DNA from: Liolophura sinensis
Lineage: Eukaryota; Mollusca; Polyplacophora; Chitonida; Chitonidae
Assembly (NCBI RefSeq): GCF_032854445.1
Contig: NC_088300.1
Coordinates: forward strand, 23,851,608 to 23,915,607
DNA: 64,000 bases
Reading direction: 5' to 3'
Part shown: positions 38,101-44,368 of the stretch, piece after piece
Numbering within the stretch: position 1 is the first letter of the stretch
Layout of the letters: each line of letters opens with the position of its first letter
Program-made: the position numbers and the translations under genes
Notes under the pieces: generated by a model
The model's input: the letters and a program-made list of their open reading frames with translations, nothing else
Database searches by the model: none
What the model was told of the DNA's origin: nothing

Positions 38101-41100
38101 ACATGTTTATCTTGATTGTGATGTGCATTTCTTGATGCTTCAACTTTTATACTCATGAAAATTTTTATATCCATGAAACTTTTTCCAAACATAATTAAGT
38201 GAAACTAGCACTATCTATACACTTGAGTTTTAGAAACAGATTAGCCTGGAATTTTTACAAACATGTGTACAAAAAAATCATATCTGATGAACAGATAACA
38301 AACATAAGTTATCAAGAAATGCATATAGTTTACTACATAGCTGCATATACCCACCAGGAAGTTGATTACACTTGCACATTCTTCTCCCTTTAACTCTGCG
38401 CTGATTTCTGTAGAGGATGTTTCATGAGCCACACTTGGCCAGTATCGCACAATACCCTCGGGTGAGGCGGCCATACAGGCCACAGACTGACTATCATTGA
38501 CCCCAGGGATAACGCAGACTCGGTCAGCATTGTGGGCCAGGTCACTGGGGGGTAGAGTCAGCTCCTTACACTGGGTGGCCTGGATAACAGTAAATACATG
38601 TACCACTGCTTATACTACTGAAAGTACAGTATAGTGTGATACACTTTCTCCACATGCATTTAACCAGCAAACCATGCAGCTGTGATTTACATGGTCAGAT
38701 CTGAGAAAACACGGCTAAATATTTCATGCACGGCTCAGCTGTTCCTGTAACAAGTCATGCATCTTTTACTCCAAGCATGGAATTCATCACAGTCAACAAC
38801 AACAACGGGGCAGGGAGCCAGTTTTGTGGGGGGACTTGGCTGATCCCATAATATACCGTTGAAATTTAACCTGTCTGCTTGTGAAATAGCTTTTTATCTA
38901 ATCATAGTTTGGCTAGTCCAAATAACTGCTGGCTAACTGGCCTCTGGATAGTAAAAACTTTGCTGGGCTGGCAGGAGTTGCATAAGAAATTCCGGCAGGC
39001 CGTCTATATTTTAACATTAGTGAGGAAAAATTAGCCTTTAAACATATATACAAACGATGCTGAATCAGGGGGTGATGGGCAAACAAAGTGGGAGTTCATT
39101 CATCTCAAGTTTGATCAACCTTTGATATGCAGGTAAAAGCAAAAGAAAAGTAGATACCAACACGTGCTGGCTTTGCTATGAAACACGCCATCGCATTGGT
39201 TGTGACATACTATGTGCAATGCAGTAAATTAATTACAAATGCACGCATCTTTATCAACTACAGTGGACTTCAGTCTTCTGTACCTCAAAGCTTTGGTCTA
39301 AGGATGGCTTATATTTTACTACCGATATTTACAGATAGGGTCTATGCAAGGATTGTCGGTCCCCCAAACAGCTGATTTCCTGGCTACAATTCTCTAGTAC
39401 CTGAACTTCTTGATGACTTTCTTAACGTCATAAGTAACCATTAACATGCACATGTAATTCTTTGAGAATAGATCATAAAACATTGTATAGGAGGTCTATC
39501 AGAACAACTTACAATGTTAAATCTTATTCATGTGGTGCTTTTTTCTATTTTGTTGAAGGGCCCGTTGATCTCCATGTCAAGTGGCCCTGCTGGTCTCTTG
39601 ATTTTCGGGGCTTTCGCAGTCTGAGTCTACCCCTGTTAAACTTGGAGTGTAGCTTCCTTGATGAATTTTCTCTGAATACTGTCGCTGTGTTTATCATTTA
39701 ATTTTGTATGTACATGTATTAAAGATTCATATAAATGTGTAAATATGTCAAGGGTGATGGGCTAGATTTGCACAAGACCACGAAATGAAACAAAACTATC
39801 ACTTTTCATCAAATTTTCATTTTTTAACTCAAAAAGTTGATGTCCTGTTTATAATCTTTCGGATCACTAAATTCACTCTGAAGGCATCAGAGACAATCTT
39901 GAAACCAAGAGCTTCAGGGGCCCTGCACCCCAGCCTGAAGGGGCCCTGCACCCCAGTCTGTAGGTGCTCTGCACCCCAGCCTGTAGGCTCCCTGCCATCC
40001 GCTTGGTCGACTTCCACTGCTGCTCCCTACAATTTTTTTGCACTCCCAGTTTAACAATTCTTGGCTAACACCATGTTTCTCCACCATTACTTGGTTCATC
40101 CCAGTACTGGCTCAATACTAACCAAAATGTACCAAGTTTGCCAGGATTGAACAAAAAAGGAGTGAAAGTATACCCATACCGTCAGAAAGTTTCCGCAGGA
40201 AATAAAGGCAAAAAACAGTATCTTATCTTCTTTGCACAGCAACTGATAATGACGATACGTTATCATCAATATCCTCTCTCAAATACAGGTAACACAGCAC
40301 AAGTGAACGTCCCAGCACTTACCCTGGCATATGGTGAGGCCTTGTACCTCCAGATAAAGAGCTTCCTGCCACCAACCAGCCACGCCCACCCTGACGGATC
40401 TAACCTCACACTGACCTCTGTTGATCCTGTTAAGGAAAATGCAAATGCATGTACATGTACATTCAGGTGATCAGATTGCACAGGAGTAGTTTGCAACATA
40501 TTTAGCTCTAGTCTACTGAATGGACCTACTTACTGTCTGCCAGTGTGAGAGCCTCTGTGATTAGAACTGGTAATGGTTGACCAAAGCTCTCCACAGTATG
40601 CTGACTAGTCTTCTCCACTATCATAGACGTCTGGAGAGAGCTGTTCAGAGCCTGGCTCCTGTTAAGTCCAAAGAACAATTGATATATATCAAGTTATAGT
40701 AAAGGCGGCCTCATTATAGGATCGGCTGTCATGTGAAAGTCATTAGTAAGACAGCTGCAGCACTTAGTGACATGTATATTTTGAAGGCTAGGCATCATAC
40801 ACTCATTGGTAGGCAGGTTACACAAGACCGACAGCAAATGCCCTTCAATCCGTGCAAGAAATTGATGTGTGCTGCCATTATTAAAAGGCCAACTTTTATC
40901 AAGCCTTTTTTCATCCACCATGCAGAGTGTATTTTTCAGTTCAAAGACTAAATGTGTAAGTGAGAAAATATCAGAAATTGTTGAAAATAAACCTCAACAG
41001 TTAAATCAATTGAGCTAACCCTTAGTTCAATTGAATTAAGCCTATTTTCAACAATTTCTGATATTTACTTGCCTCAACATTTAATCGTTGAATGAAAAAA

Positions 41101-42111
41101 TCCAGTCGGAATAAAATGGGTCTTTAAATCAACTCCGAGACAGCAGCACACACCAATTTCTGTTGAGGACTGATGAGAAAAGGATGCTTTCAGTCATTCT
41201 CATACTCGTTTAAATCAATTTCAGACCAGTAATATGCAGAAAATCTGATAATCTGATGTTGACTTTTCTCTCTTCAAAATTGTGGTGTATCCAAAATCCA
41301 GACTGTATCTGAGGCAATGGGCAGAAAACATGGATAACGGCACAGGTGTGCAAGCCTTGACTGGAACCTTTAGAATTAAGAGTTCTCGCTTGACAAGGCA
41401 AATTGTTCTTTCTATTTTACATCCATGATGATTGATGAAAATCACTGTAATTTAAGACTGGTTGCGTGGTCCTGTCTGGTTAAGTTGATCTCCATATCTT
41501 TTGGAGCATACGTTCCGAGAAGTTAGTACAACCAACTCGCCATAACTTTGATGAGCGAGAAGGAAATATTTCTGTGGATTTCAACTGGGAAATGGATTTA
41601 CACTTGCAGCGGTGGTAATAAAGGTTCTATTAATTGTCTTTCGCACACATCAGAAAGTGCCCTGTGCAACAGTTTTAAAGTAGATTTAAAGGCCTACTTC
41701 ATTCCGTAAAGTGATTGCAGAACGGGCCGACTGTATTTTTCAGTTTAATTACTGAACGTTGAGGCTGGTAAATACCAAAAATTGTTGAAAACAGGCCTCA
41801 ACGTTTAATTTAATTGAACTACGAGTACATTATGGTAAGAATACTGATAGCTCGCTATGTTTATTAACACACCATATGACGTGGCGTTCTCGTGAGGACA
41901 TTTTGACATAGGAACTTCAATTTAACTAAGATGTCGAAAACTGGACCTTTTCTCATCTTTGAAGTCAGTACAATTACCTTGTGTTTATACCCGAAGTTCT
42001 CCGGCGTGGAGTGAACATTGAAGATGACCTTCTATTTGATGTCGAAGAGCGAACAGCCGAACTACTGGGAGTTATCCTGGTAGATGGCGTTCCCTGTTTA
42101 GGGGTAAACAT
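10411..42111 (-). CDS. NUP133: Nucleoporin NUP133 (34 coding exons, whole gene)
   Basis: NUP133 is a scaffold subunit of the Y-shaped (NUP107-160) complex of the nuclear pore, with an N-terminal seven-bladed beta-propeller and a C-terminal alpha-helical stack that binds NUP107. Translated exons follow the vertebrate protein from end to end: EALTLAD, LTLPPSD, DDYPASDPRWAEA, SLIILHQL, YEFDFKKALDLL-like (YDFKKALDLL here) and the C-terminal ADLSSYLP...NFQF block. Every exon has an AG acceptor and GT donor and the phases join. Summed coding length is 3457 bp, or 1150 codons plus stop once 4 extra bases in exon 18 are discounted; human NUP133 has 1156 residues. Exon 6 holds the region equivalent to the curvature-sensing ALPS helix (Ser/Gly-rich QGMFAGISRRMSSFIFG). 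Introns carry SINEs, a piggyBac element and minisatellites. One frame break in exon 18 is described separately. Identity is secure. Confidence 0.95.
14039..14205 (+). mobile_element. SINE family A, 5'-truncated
   Basis: Starts at the B-box region (GAGTTGAAGTTCAGCTCAAG), then GCAACCTGCGAATTTCCCCT, GGGCTCTGCCAGGTTTCCTC and AAGTGAAATATTCTTGAGTA, ending in AATGAAATAAAT. It lies antisense to NUP133 in intron 29. Confidence 0.8.
14788..15045 (+). mobile_element. SINE family A, near full-length copy
   Basis: This is the best reference copy in the window. The head looks tRNA-derived, with an A-box-like TGGCTGAGGGGGTTAGCATG and a B-box-like GTGAGTTCAAGTCC about 50 bases later. The body follows (CTCATGCTGGCTTCCTCTCC, CAGCCTGCGAATGGTTGTGG, GTTTCCCCTGGGCTCTGC), then AGTGAAATATTCTTGAGTAC and a tail ending AATCAAATAAATAAA. 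An internal Pol III promoter and dependence on a LINE partner are general SINE properties, inferred here. Confidence 0.85.
15930..16335. repeat. Degenerate array with CTTAACC core, piggyBac target
   Basis: About seven imperfect units of roughly 55-70 bp, each with an A-run, then CTTAACC or CCTAACC, then TTCAATCCATGTGT or CCATCCAAGAATGTGC and CACACCATACC. Several units contain TTAA, the piggyBac target, and the transposon begins at the TTAA of the last unit (16336-16339). Confidence 0.75.
16336..18666 (-). mobile_element. piggyBac DNA transposon, apparently complete
   Basis: Bounded by TTAA at 16336-16339 and 18663-18666, the hallmark target duplication of piggyBac. The ends are inverted repeats: left CCCTTTTACTGGTGA, right (reverse complement) CCCTTTTACCGGTAA, 13 of 15 identical, with a second shared block TTTTT..GTCGCCC just inside (left to about 16371, right from about 18629). 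The right end has a hairpin GCGACA-AAAA-TGTCGC (18631-18646). One uninterrupted transposase gene fills the element, with AATAAA on the - strand at 16474-16479 about 80 bp past its stop. It lies in NUP133 intron 28 in the same direction as the gene. Intact ends and an intact gene suggest a young, possibly mobile copy. Confidence 0.92.
16560..18425 (-). CDS. piggyBac transposase (DDE_Tnp_1_7), 621 residues
   Basis: It cuts and reinserts the element at TTAA sites without leaving a footprint. Residues 1-110 are acidic and Ser/Asp-rich, typical of the disordered N-terminus, after a basic start (RRSVRKRVR). The catalytic domain spans about 140-540. The three aspartates of the piggyBac active site can be placed at D299 (ISIDESIVGFKGR), D377 (HHLVVDNYYTSLPL) and D479 (YNAGMGGVDKSDQM). 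The C-terminus is a cysteine-rich RING-like zinc domain with C581, C584, C603, C606, C611, C615 and H620. No stop or frameshift interrupts it. The ATG at 18425 lies about 240 bp inside the right terminus, leaving room for a promoter. Length and motifs fit an active autonomous enzyme; host domestication is unlikely with both termini present. Confidence 0.93.
   Translation of the reverse strand: MAAPGPTPRRSVRKRVRLYDVRQVVSLLDDPDDSSDSHDSGSDMDVSEFRYEDSDSSSEPDDSEPGSNRNVVHMGNSDSCDVVEQTDHGHGDAGLGVADNGDRSNDSVDYDIWQTVRNLQQDQPPNVNDFVSHRGPVWNPPQDTPPVDYFDRFFQCSQPDGQSLWDFIVDETNKYYSFSLRKAGVLQEHSRYHKWNSMDVSQLRAFVGLYFNMGLVRKHSIAEYWNSTNFSQDTPVFRRVMTLQTFENILCFMHCSDSENEPRRGDRDYDPQYKFRPILNFLNESWAREYDLGPVISIDESIVGFKGRHTLVNYIRIKKHHQWGPKEYSLADSNSGYVYETIYHVANMKVSNHGQPFDVCDRLLENHGGKHHHLVVDNYYTSLPLCEHMLDKQIYVTGTVRSNRVGLPDPIKKTLKHKGDMVCQRKGQILAVNWMDRKQVRLLSTISNAGTVEKENHNKVKKTVPNVVIDYNAGMGGVDKSDQMTDQYSCELKSRKCWRKIVFHLLDRTLTNAYILYKENSNIQGIPMTHLKFTISVVEGLIGGYEEPRRKVGRPSIGDPLARKSARHFISKIPDGKRRKCVVCAKSRQSGLGYQGSRIGTWCKDCGVGLCRNQCFEKYHK
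18995..19140. repeat. Three 55-60 bp tandem copies
   Basis: Three copies of a unit containing ATTAAAGGCAAATATAAGAT and GTTACAAAATGCTCAAAAAA, in NUP133 intron 27. Confidence 0.75.
19358..19625 (-). mobile_element. SINE family A copy
   Basis: Reverse-strand copy, tail side left: TTTATTCATTTTATTTCATT, TATTCCATACTCAAGAATTT, TGACAGTGGTCAGAATTATG, then GTTGCTGGCAGACCTTCCCA and the head ending near GCTATCACTCTAACCACC. It lies in intron 27, in the same direction as NUP133. Confidence 0.75.
20690..20850 (+). mobile_element. SINE family A, 5'-truncated
   Basis: GGGTTTCCCCGAGCTCTGCT, TTTCCTCCCACCATAATGAT, AGTGAAATATTCTTGAGTAC and a long (AAAT)n tail. It lies in intron 26, antisense to NUP133. Confidence 0.8.
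22813..22935. repeat. 64-bp direct duplication next to exon 23
   Basis: CCTTCACCAAAAACAAAGCA followed by TTCTGACGAAGTTTTAAATT occurs twice, 64 bp apart, and the second copy ends about 13 bp from the exon 23 boundary at 22948. The copies are nearly identical, so the duplication is recent. Confidence 0.85.
23586..23850. repeat. 64-bp minisatellite, four copies
   Basis: Unit GAGAGAAGAGATTCATTACA followed by TCTGACACAACAATAATTCT and GATGCAAATGTGTTATTACA; one copy has a 3-base deletion. It lies in NUP133 intron 22, well away from exons. Confidence 0.9.
24773..25746 (-). repeat. 56-bp minisatellite made of the exon 21 splice donor
   Basis: Seventeen copies directly follow exon 21 in the sense direction. 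On the + strand a unit reads TGAACTCACCTCAATGATGG, TGTTTATGGTCATGACCAGA, TTCACCTCATACTACC. The real exon end is the eighteenth member: its last bases (CTGGTGATGACCATTAAC, ACCATCATTGAG) and donor GTGAGTTCAGG are what is repeated. In most copies the decoy donor GAG|GTGAGTTC is intact. In at least five (for example those starting near 25000, 25108, 25224, 25280 and 25505) the GT is changed to AT. Two copies near 25413 and 25592 share a 9-base insertion (ATATGAGGT). Alternating sub-variants suggest a 112-bp higher-order period in part of the array. Confidence 0.92.
26455..26565 (-). repeat. Degenerate copies of the exon 20 donor region
   Basis: About three diverged copies of AACTGTTCCTACCTCTCTGT plus AGAAGAGA lie downstream (sense) of exon 20. 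The genuine exon-donor junction at 26801-26830 carries the same sequence. The clearest copy is GAAACTGTTCCTACCCCTCT at about 26507. A family A SINE separates the copies from the exon. Confidence 0.65.
26566..26775 (-). mobile_element. SINE family A copy
   Basis: TTATCTGTTTGATTTGTGTT, TACGCCAAGCTCAAGAATAT, GGAGGAAACCACAGGAAAAA, then GCCAGCATGAGTTGGACTTG on the + strand. It is a diverged reverse-strand copy in NUP133 intron 20, in the gene's own direction. Confidence 0.75.
27063..27308 (-). mobile_element. SINE family A copy
   Basis: ACCAAGTACTTATAGAATAT, TTTGACAGCGGTCAGCATTT, AGGTTGCTGGCAGATATTCC and CTTGAACTCACAACCACTGC on the + strand, with its head near 27300. It lies in NUP133 intron 19. 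Confidence 0.7.
28031..28144 (-). CDS. NUP133: NUP133 exon 18 with a frame break
   Basis: The exon starts in the right frame (SGSSTNSLIILHQLRDK) and ends in a conserved but different frame (RAHNYFINFLKKFSLWNK, matching the vertebrate KAHSFLMDFIHQ segment). Between them is a (CAAA)n tract, three units at 28084-28095 on the + strand as TTTG. Read straight through, translation stops at TAA 28074-28076. The 114-bp exon is 4 bases (or 1 base, modulo 3) too long for the phase-0 start of exon 19. Removing one CAAA unit would restore phase and align DKQ-RAH with the vertebrate DKM-KAH without a gap. This may be an indel allele, an assembly error or a true disruption. Confidence 0.8.
28146..28435 (-). 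repeat. 20-bp array next to the exon 18 acceptor
   Basis: About fourteen copies of AAAGTAAAATAATTCATGAA (variants with TTCTCGAA, GACGAA) begin within a few bases of the exon 18 acceptor (CACTGTTTCAG). In the sense direction the unit is T-rich (TTTTACTTTCTTC), so the array extends the pyrimidine tract of this acceptor. It also keeps a spurious Phe/Tyr-rich frame open. Confidence 0.85.
29487..42111 (-). CDS. NUP133: NUP133 exons 1-16: N-terminus and beta-propeller
   Basis: Exon positions, 5' to 3': 1, 41978-42111; 2, 40534-40658; 3, 40323-40426; 4, 38355-38579; 5, 37671-37736; 6, 35802-35912; 7, 35142-35255; 8, 34123-34182; 9, 33721-33782; 10, 33096-33163; 11, 32772-32851; 12, 31425-31527; 13, 30778-30855; 14, 30117-30198; 15, 29904-29949; 16, 29487-29591. 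Exons 2-15 give the propeller (about residues 45-486). Landmarks are VSVRLDPSGWAWLVGGRKL in exon 3, GIVRYWPS in exon 4 and GSRILGAG in exon 13. Exon 16 (DRLKAAF) enters the helical part. Exons 10 and 14 use GTCTG donors. Exon 7 ends with GAT GTA GAT AAG next to a 19-bp array made of the same sequence. Introns 3-5 (38580-40322, 37737-38354 and 35913-37670) show no other gene; intron 5 has a SINE. Confidence 0.92.
31800..31908 (-). mobile_element. SINE family A fragment
   Basis: GATTTGTTTGACTGGTGTTT, TACACCATACTCAAGAGTAG, GGTGGGAGGAAACCAGGCTT, AAACCCATGACCATCC on the + strand. It is the 3' half only, in NUP133 intron 11. Confidence 0.75.
32440..32652 (+). mobile_element. SINE family A copy
   Basis: TTGAGTTGAAGTCCAGCTGA (B-box region), GCTTCCTCTCCGGCCGTACG, CAATCTGCGAATGGTTGTGG, AGTGAAATATTCTTGAGTAC and an A-rich tail. 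It lies in NUP133 intron 11, antisense to the gene. Confidence 0.8.
33826..34035 (-). mobile_element. SINE family A copy
   Basis: TTTATTCTATTTGATTTGAT, CACGCCGTATTCGAGAATAT, CACGACCATCCGCAGATTGC, CTTGAACTCACAGCAGCTGC on the + strand. It fills most of the short intron between NUP133 exons 8 and 9. Confidence 0.8.
34284..35141 (-). repeat. 19-bp minisatellite made of the exon 7 splice donor
   Basis: About 45 copies of ACCTTATCTACATCCCCTT (+ strand), with variants in the spacer, directly follow exon 7 in the sense direction. The sense unit is GATGTAGATAAG|GTAAGGG. The real exon 7 ends GAA GGG GAT GTA GAT AAG followed by GTAAGGG, so the array is a repeat of exon end plus donor. Most copies keep a strong-looking donor (AAG|GTAAGG). 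Because 19 is not a multiple of three, using the next decoy downstream gives a frame with a stop (TAA) within the first repeat. Confidence 0.92.
35930..36180 (-). mobile_element. SINE family A copy
   Basis: GATTTACTTATTTGATTGGA, CACAGTACTCAAGAATATTA, GGACGGCGGCCAGCATTATG and GAGAGGCTCCTATGTCACTG on the + strand. It begins only about 15 bp from the exon 6 acceptor, in NUP133 intron 5. Confidence 0.8.
39898..39990. repeat. About 30-bp GC-rich triplication
   Basis: Three imperfect copies of CTGCACCCCAGCCTGAAGGG in NUP133 intron 3, stopping just left of a T-rich tract. They account for short open frames in several phases. Confidence 0.7.
40923..41115. repeat. Palindromic (fold-back) repeat in NUP133 intron 1
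   Basis: Two inverted arms meet near 41020. The left arm has ATATCAGAAATTGTTGAAAA and TTAAATCAATTGAGC; the right arm has GTTCAATTGAATTAA and TTTTCAACAATTTCTGATAT. Arm length is roughly 90 bp. A third, direct copy of the left arm lies at about 41725-41830. Confidence 0.8.
41725..41830. repeat. Single arm of the same fold-back repeat
   Basis: CCGACTGTATTTTTCAGTTT, CGTTGAGGCTGGTAAATACC, AAAAATTGTTGAAAACAGGC, CAACGTTTAATTTAATTGAA. This matches the arms at 40923-41115 with substitutions, so the element is dispersed and not a one-off palindrome. It lies in NUP133 intron 1. Confidence 0.7.
41978..42111 (-). CDS. NUP133: NUP133 first coding exon
   Basis: ATG at 42111-42109 begins M-F-T-P-K-Q-G-T-P-S-T-R-I-T-P, a Ser/Thr/Arg/Pro-rich low-complexity segment of 44 residues with two MFTP words. 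It ends AAC ACA AG before donor GTAATT. The leftover AG joins the G that begins exon 2 to make Arg, and exon 2 continues in frame to the conserved EALTLAD. Vertebrate NUP133 has the same kind of basic, Ser/Pro-rich N-terminal tail. The start was chosen because it is the first ATG and the phase fits exactly. There is no similarity beyond composition, so this exon is less certain than the rest. Confidence 0.75.
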
Positions 42112-44368
42112 TTTGATTTATGTCTTATGGCGTAGCCTTTGTACGAGAAGACATGTGATTACAACTCTTCACATTTCAAGTAATAGCGCCTTCACGGGAG
42201 CGGCTTAAGCCATTCATAACAAAATGTGATCGACAAAAAGGTACCCTCCGAAATATACAACACACGGACATAAATAAAATAACGACATTTAATATCCACA
42301 CTCCGAATGTTAATGAACGGCACCAAAGTGATATCCATTTGTAAGCTAAGCCAAAAAATAAGTTGCCATAGGTGTAAGCGACCCAGCACATGCTGCGCTT
42401 TCAATATATCGGACGTCTAGTTCGTAGATCTCGTCTAGACAATTAGTCTAGACATCTGATTCATTTGTCGTTTAATGGGTGAGGTTAAGTGTTGTATACA
42501 TAAATGAATCTATGCTTAACATATTTGTGGGGTTTAAATGTCCATTTAAGCTGGTCAATCCATTTCCTGTGGTGTGGCTTTAACATGTTTAATGCCAGTG
42601 AGGAATCTGCTACTTTGAGTGGAAGACAAGGCTAAAGCAGTGGAGTTGGGTTGGCGCTAAGAGTATCCCTTTAAATTCTATGTACCAGTATTTTCAAATT
42701 GCTAATTTTGTTTCTCAATTAATGTTTTATAAGCATGGCACTGTCCTGTTATCTCCTGCTGATTACATGTAAATGCGAGTTCCAGTTCAAATGAAACAAA
42801 AAAATATGCAATGTATGTGTGTATGTATGGATGTAGTCTGAGATTGTTGTAATGTCAGCAATGGCATTATTTTCTGCGGCCAAGTACGGCCCCAAACCAG
42901 CGTCAGCATGCTCCATTTAGAAAGGTGATGCAGTTACCTGCCTTTGTCAGATATGGTAAGGCTATCAATACGGCGGGTTGCTTCAATCACCATCAAGGAA
43001 TCTCAGCGGCCATGCGGCCGAGGAAATAATCGATCAACAAAATTGACGTAGTGTTCATGAGAAATCGACAGACTTTCGTGATGGAACATAAGCATTTGTA
43101 AACTGAAGGTCATGGACACATATTTGGTGAACACTCAGTAATATTTGTCTAAAACACTGTGACAAACTGCCACGGCCTCTGCATTGTTTTTTATGTGGAG
43201 TGCTCTCTGACACTGATTTGGGACTGTCCACTGCTGAACAAAATTTTAGGACTGATATGGATGTTAAGATGAAATGAGGCAGGTTTGTGACGTATTTTCA
43301 ATAAATTTGCCTCAGTGTTTATTCCTTGATCAGAAAATAGCCTTTAGGTCAATCATTAACAAATCGATTTAGCCTATCAAATGGAGTTATATCTTCCTTT
43401 AAAGTGTTAGATGAGGACACACTCCTGGGTTAAGGTGAACAATGTCTTCTGAAGCAGGCATCCTTTCTTTATTAAATGTATTTCAATCTTAATCCCTGTG
43501 TATACTTCATCGTGTTGGGGTTTATCAAAAACAGATCTTATTGCGAACTGGTCACATAAAATGGATTTTCATTTCACAGCAAGTTGACAAAATTCAGTGT
43601 TTACAAGCGTTCAGGATGAAAATATTATTTGATAAGAGAGCATACATTGAATATGATCCATTGTTATGGAAACACTATCCTGCTCTGACTGATCAGTCAT
43701 GTTAAGAGAGATAGTGGGAAGTATCATTAGATTTTCTGGATATAATGAATCCAAAATGACTTCTGCGTTTGGTGATAAGCATGCAGATAAATATCATCAG
43801 GATTGAGTTGGTTTGTGATATATCCAGTTTCATGAATATCACTGCAATTAAAGGCGTCTCCATTAGCCATTGTCTTGTGAAAATGGAAAAGGGATATGAT
43901 TTAAATAAATTAAAAGAGAAGAAGAAAGCAGTTTCCTTTTGTCTTGTAAATATGTATGTTGATGTACTGACTTAACTGTTAATGTGAATGACGAATGGAT
44001 GAATATTTGGGGTTTAATGCCCTGCTTTACAATTTTTTTATTCGTACGACGACAAGAAGTCATTAGGAGTATGTACATAGAACTGTCTTCTTGTGGCAGA
44101 GCGAGTCCATGCGACCATTAAAGTAACATGTCAAAGACACCAAACATGACACCCCACCCAGTCACATTATACTGACTCCGGACCAACCAGTCCTGTTTCC
44201 TTGCCCTAACCCTCTCAGAGTTGAGCGCCAAGCGATTCAGCATGTACCATTTTTAAAGTCTTTAGTATGACCTAACCTGGGATTGATCCAGGGCTACTGA
44301 CTTTGAATTGGATGCTCTAACCAGTAGGCCACCGAAGAGTTCGCAGTGACGAATGTGTTCTGTTGTAG
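42112..44368. promoter_or_regulatory. Divergent NUP133 / ZNRD2 promoter and ZNRD2 5' region
   Basis: NUP133 starts leftward at 42111 and ZNRD2 is transcribed rightward, so their promoters share this interval. The palindrome GTCTAGAC occurs twice 13 bp apart (42433-42440 and 42446-42453). Two phase-1 candidates for the ZNRD2 first coding exon are present: ATGG before GTGAGG (42475-42478) and a nine-codon segment at 42928-42955 before GTAAGG. Nothing else coding is visible. A family B SINE occupies the right end. Confidence 0.45.
43985..44338 (-). mobile_element. SINE family B (tRNA-derived)
   Basis: Includes GGGGTTTAATGCCC, TACGACGACAAGAAGTCATT, CTGTCTTCTTGTGGCAGAGC, CACCCCACCCAGTCACATTA and AGTATGACCTAACCTGGGAT. 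The - strand right end gives a tRNA-like head with an A box near GGCCTACTGGTTAGAGCATC and a B box near GGATCAATCCC. It sits immediately upstream of the ZNRD2 exon acceptor. Confidence 0.8.

Noticed and set aside
39785-40099. Overlapping open frames on both strands near 39.9 kb
   Set aside because: Caused by a GC-rich triplicated motif in NUP133 intron 3; there is no conserved product.
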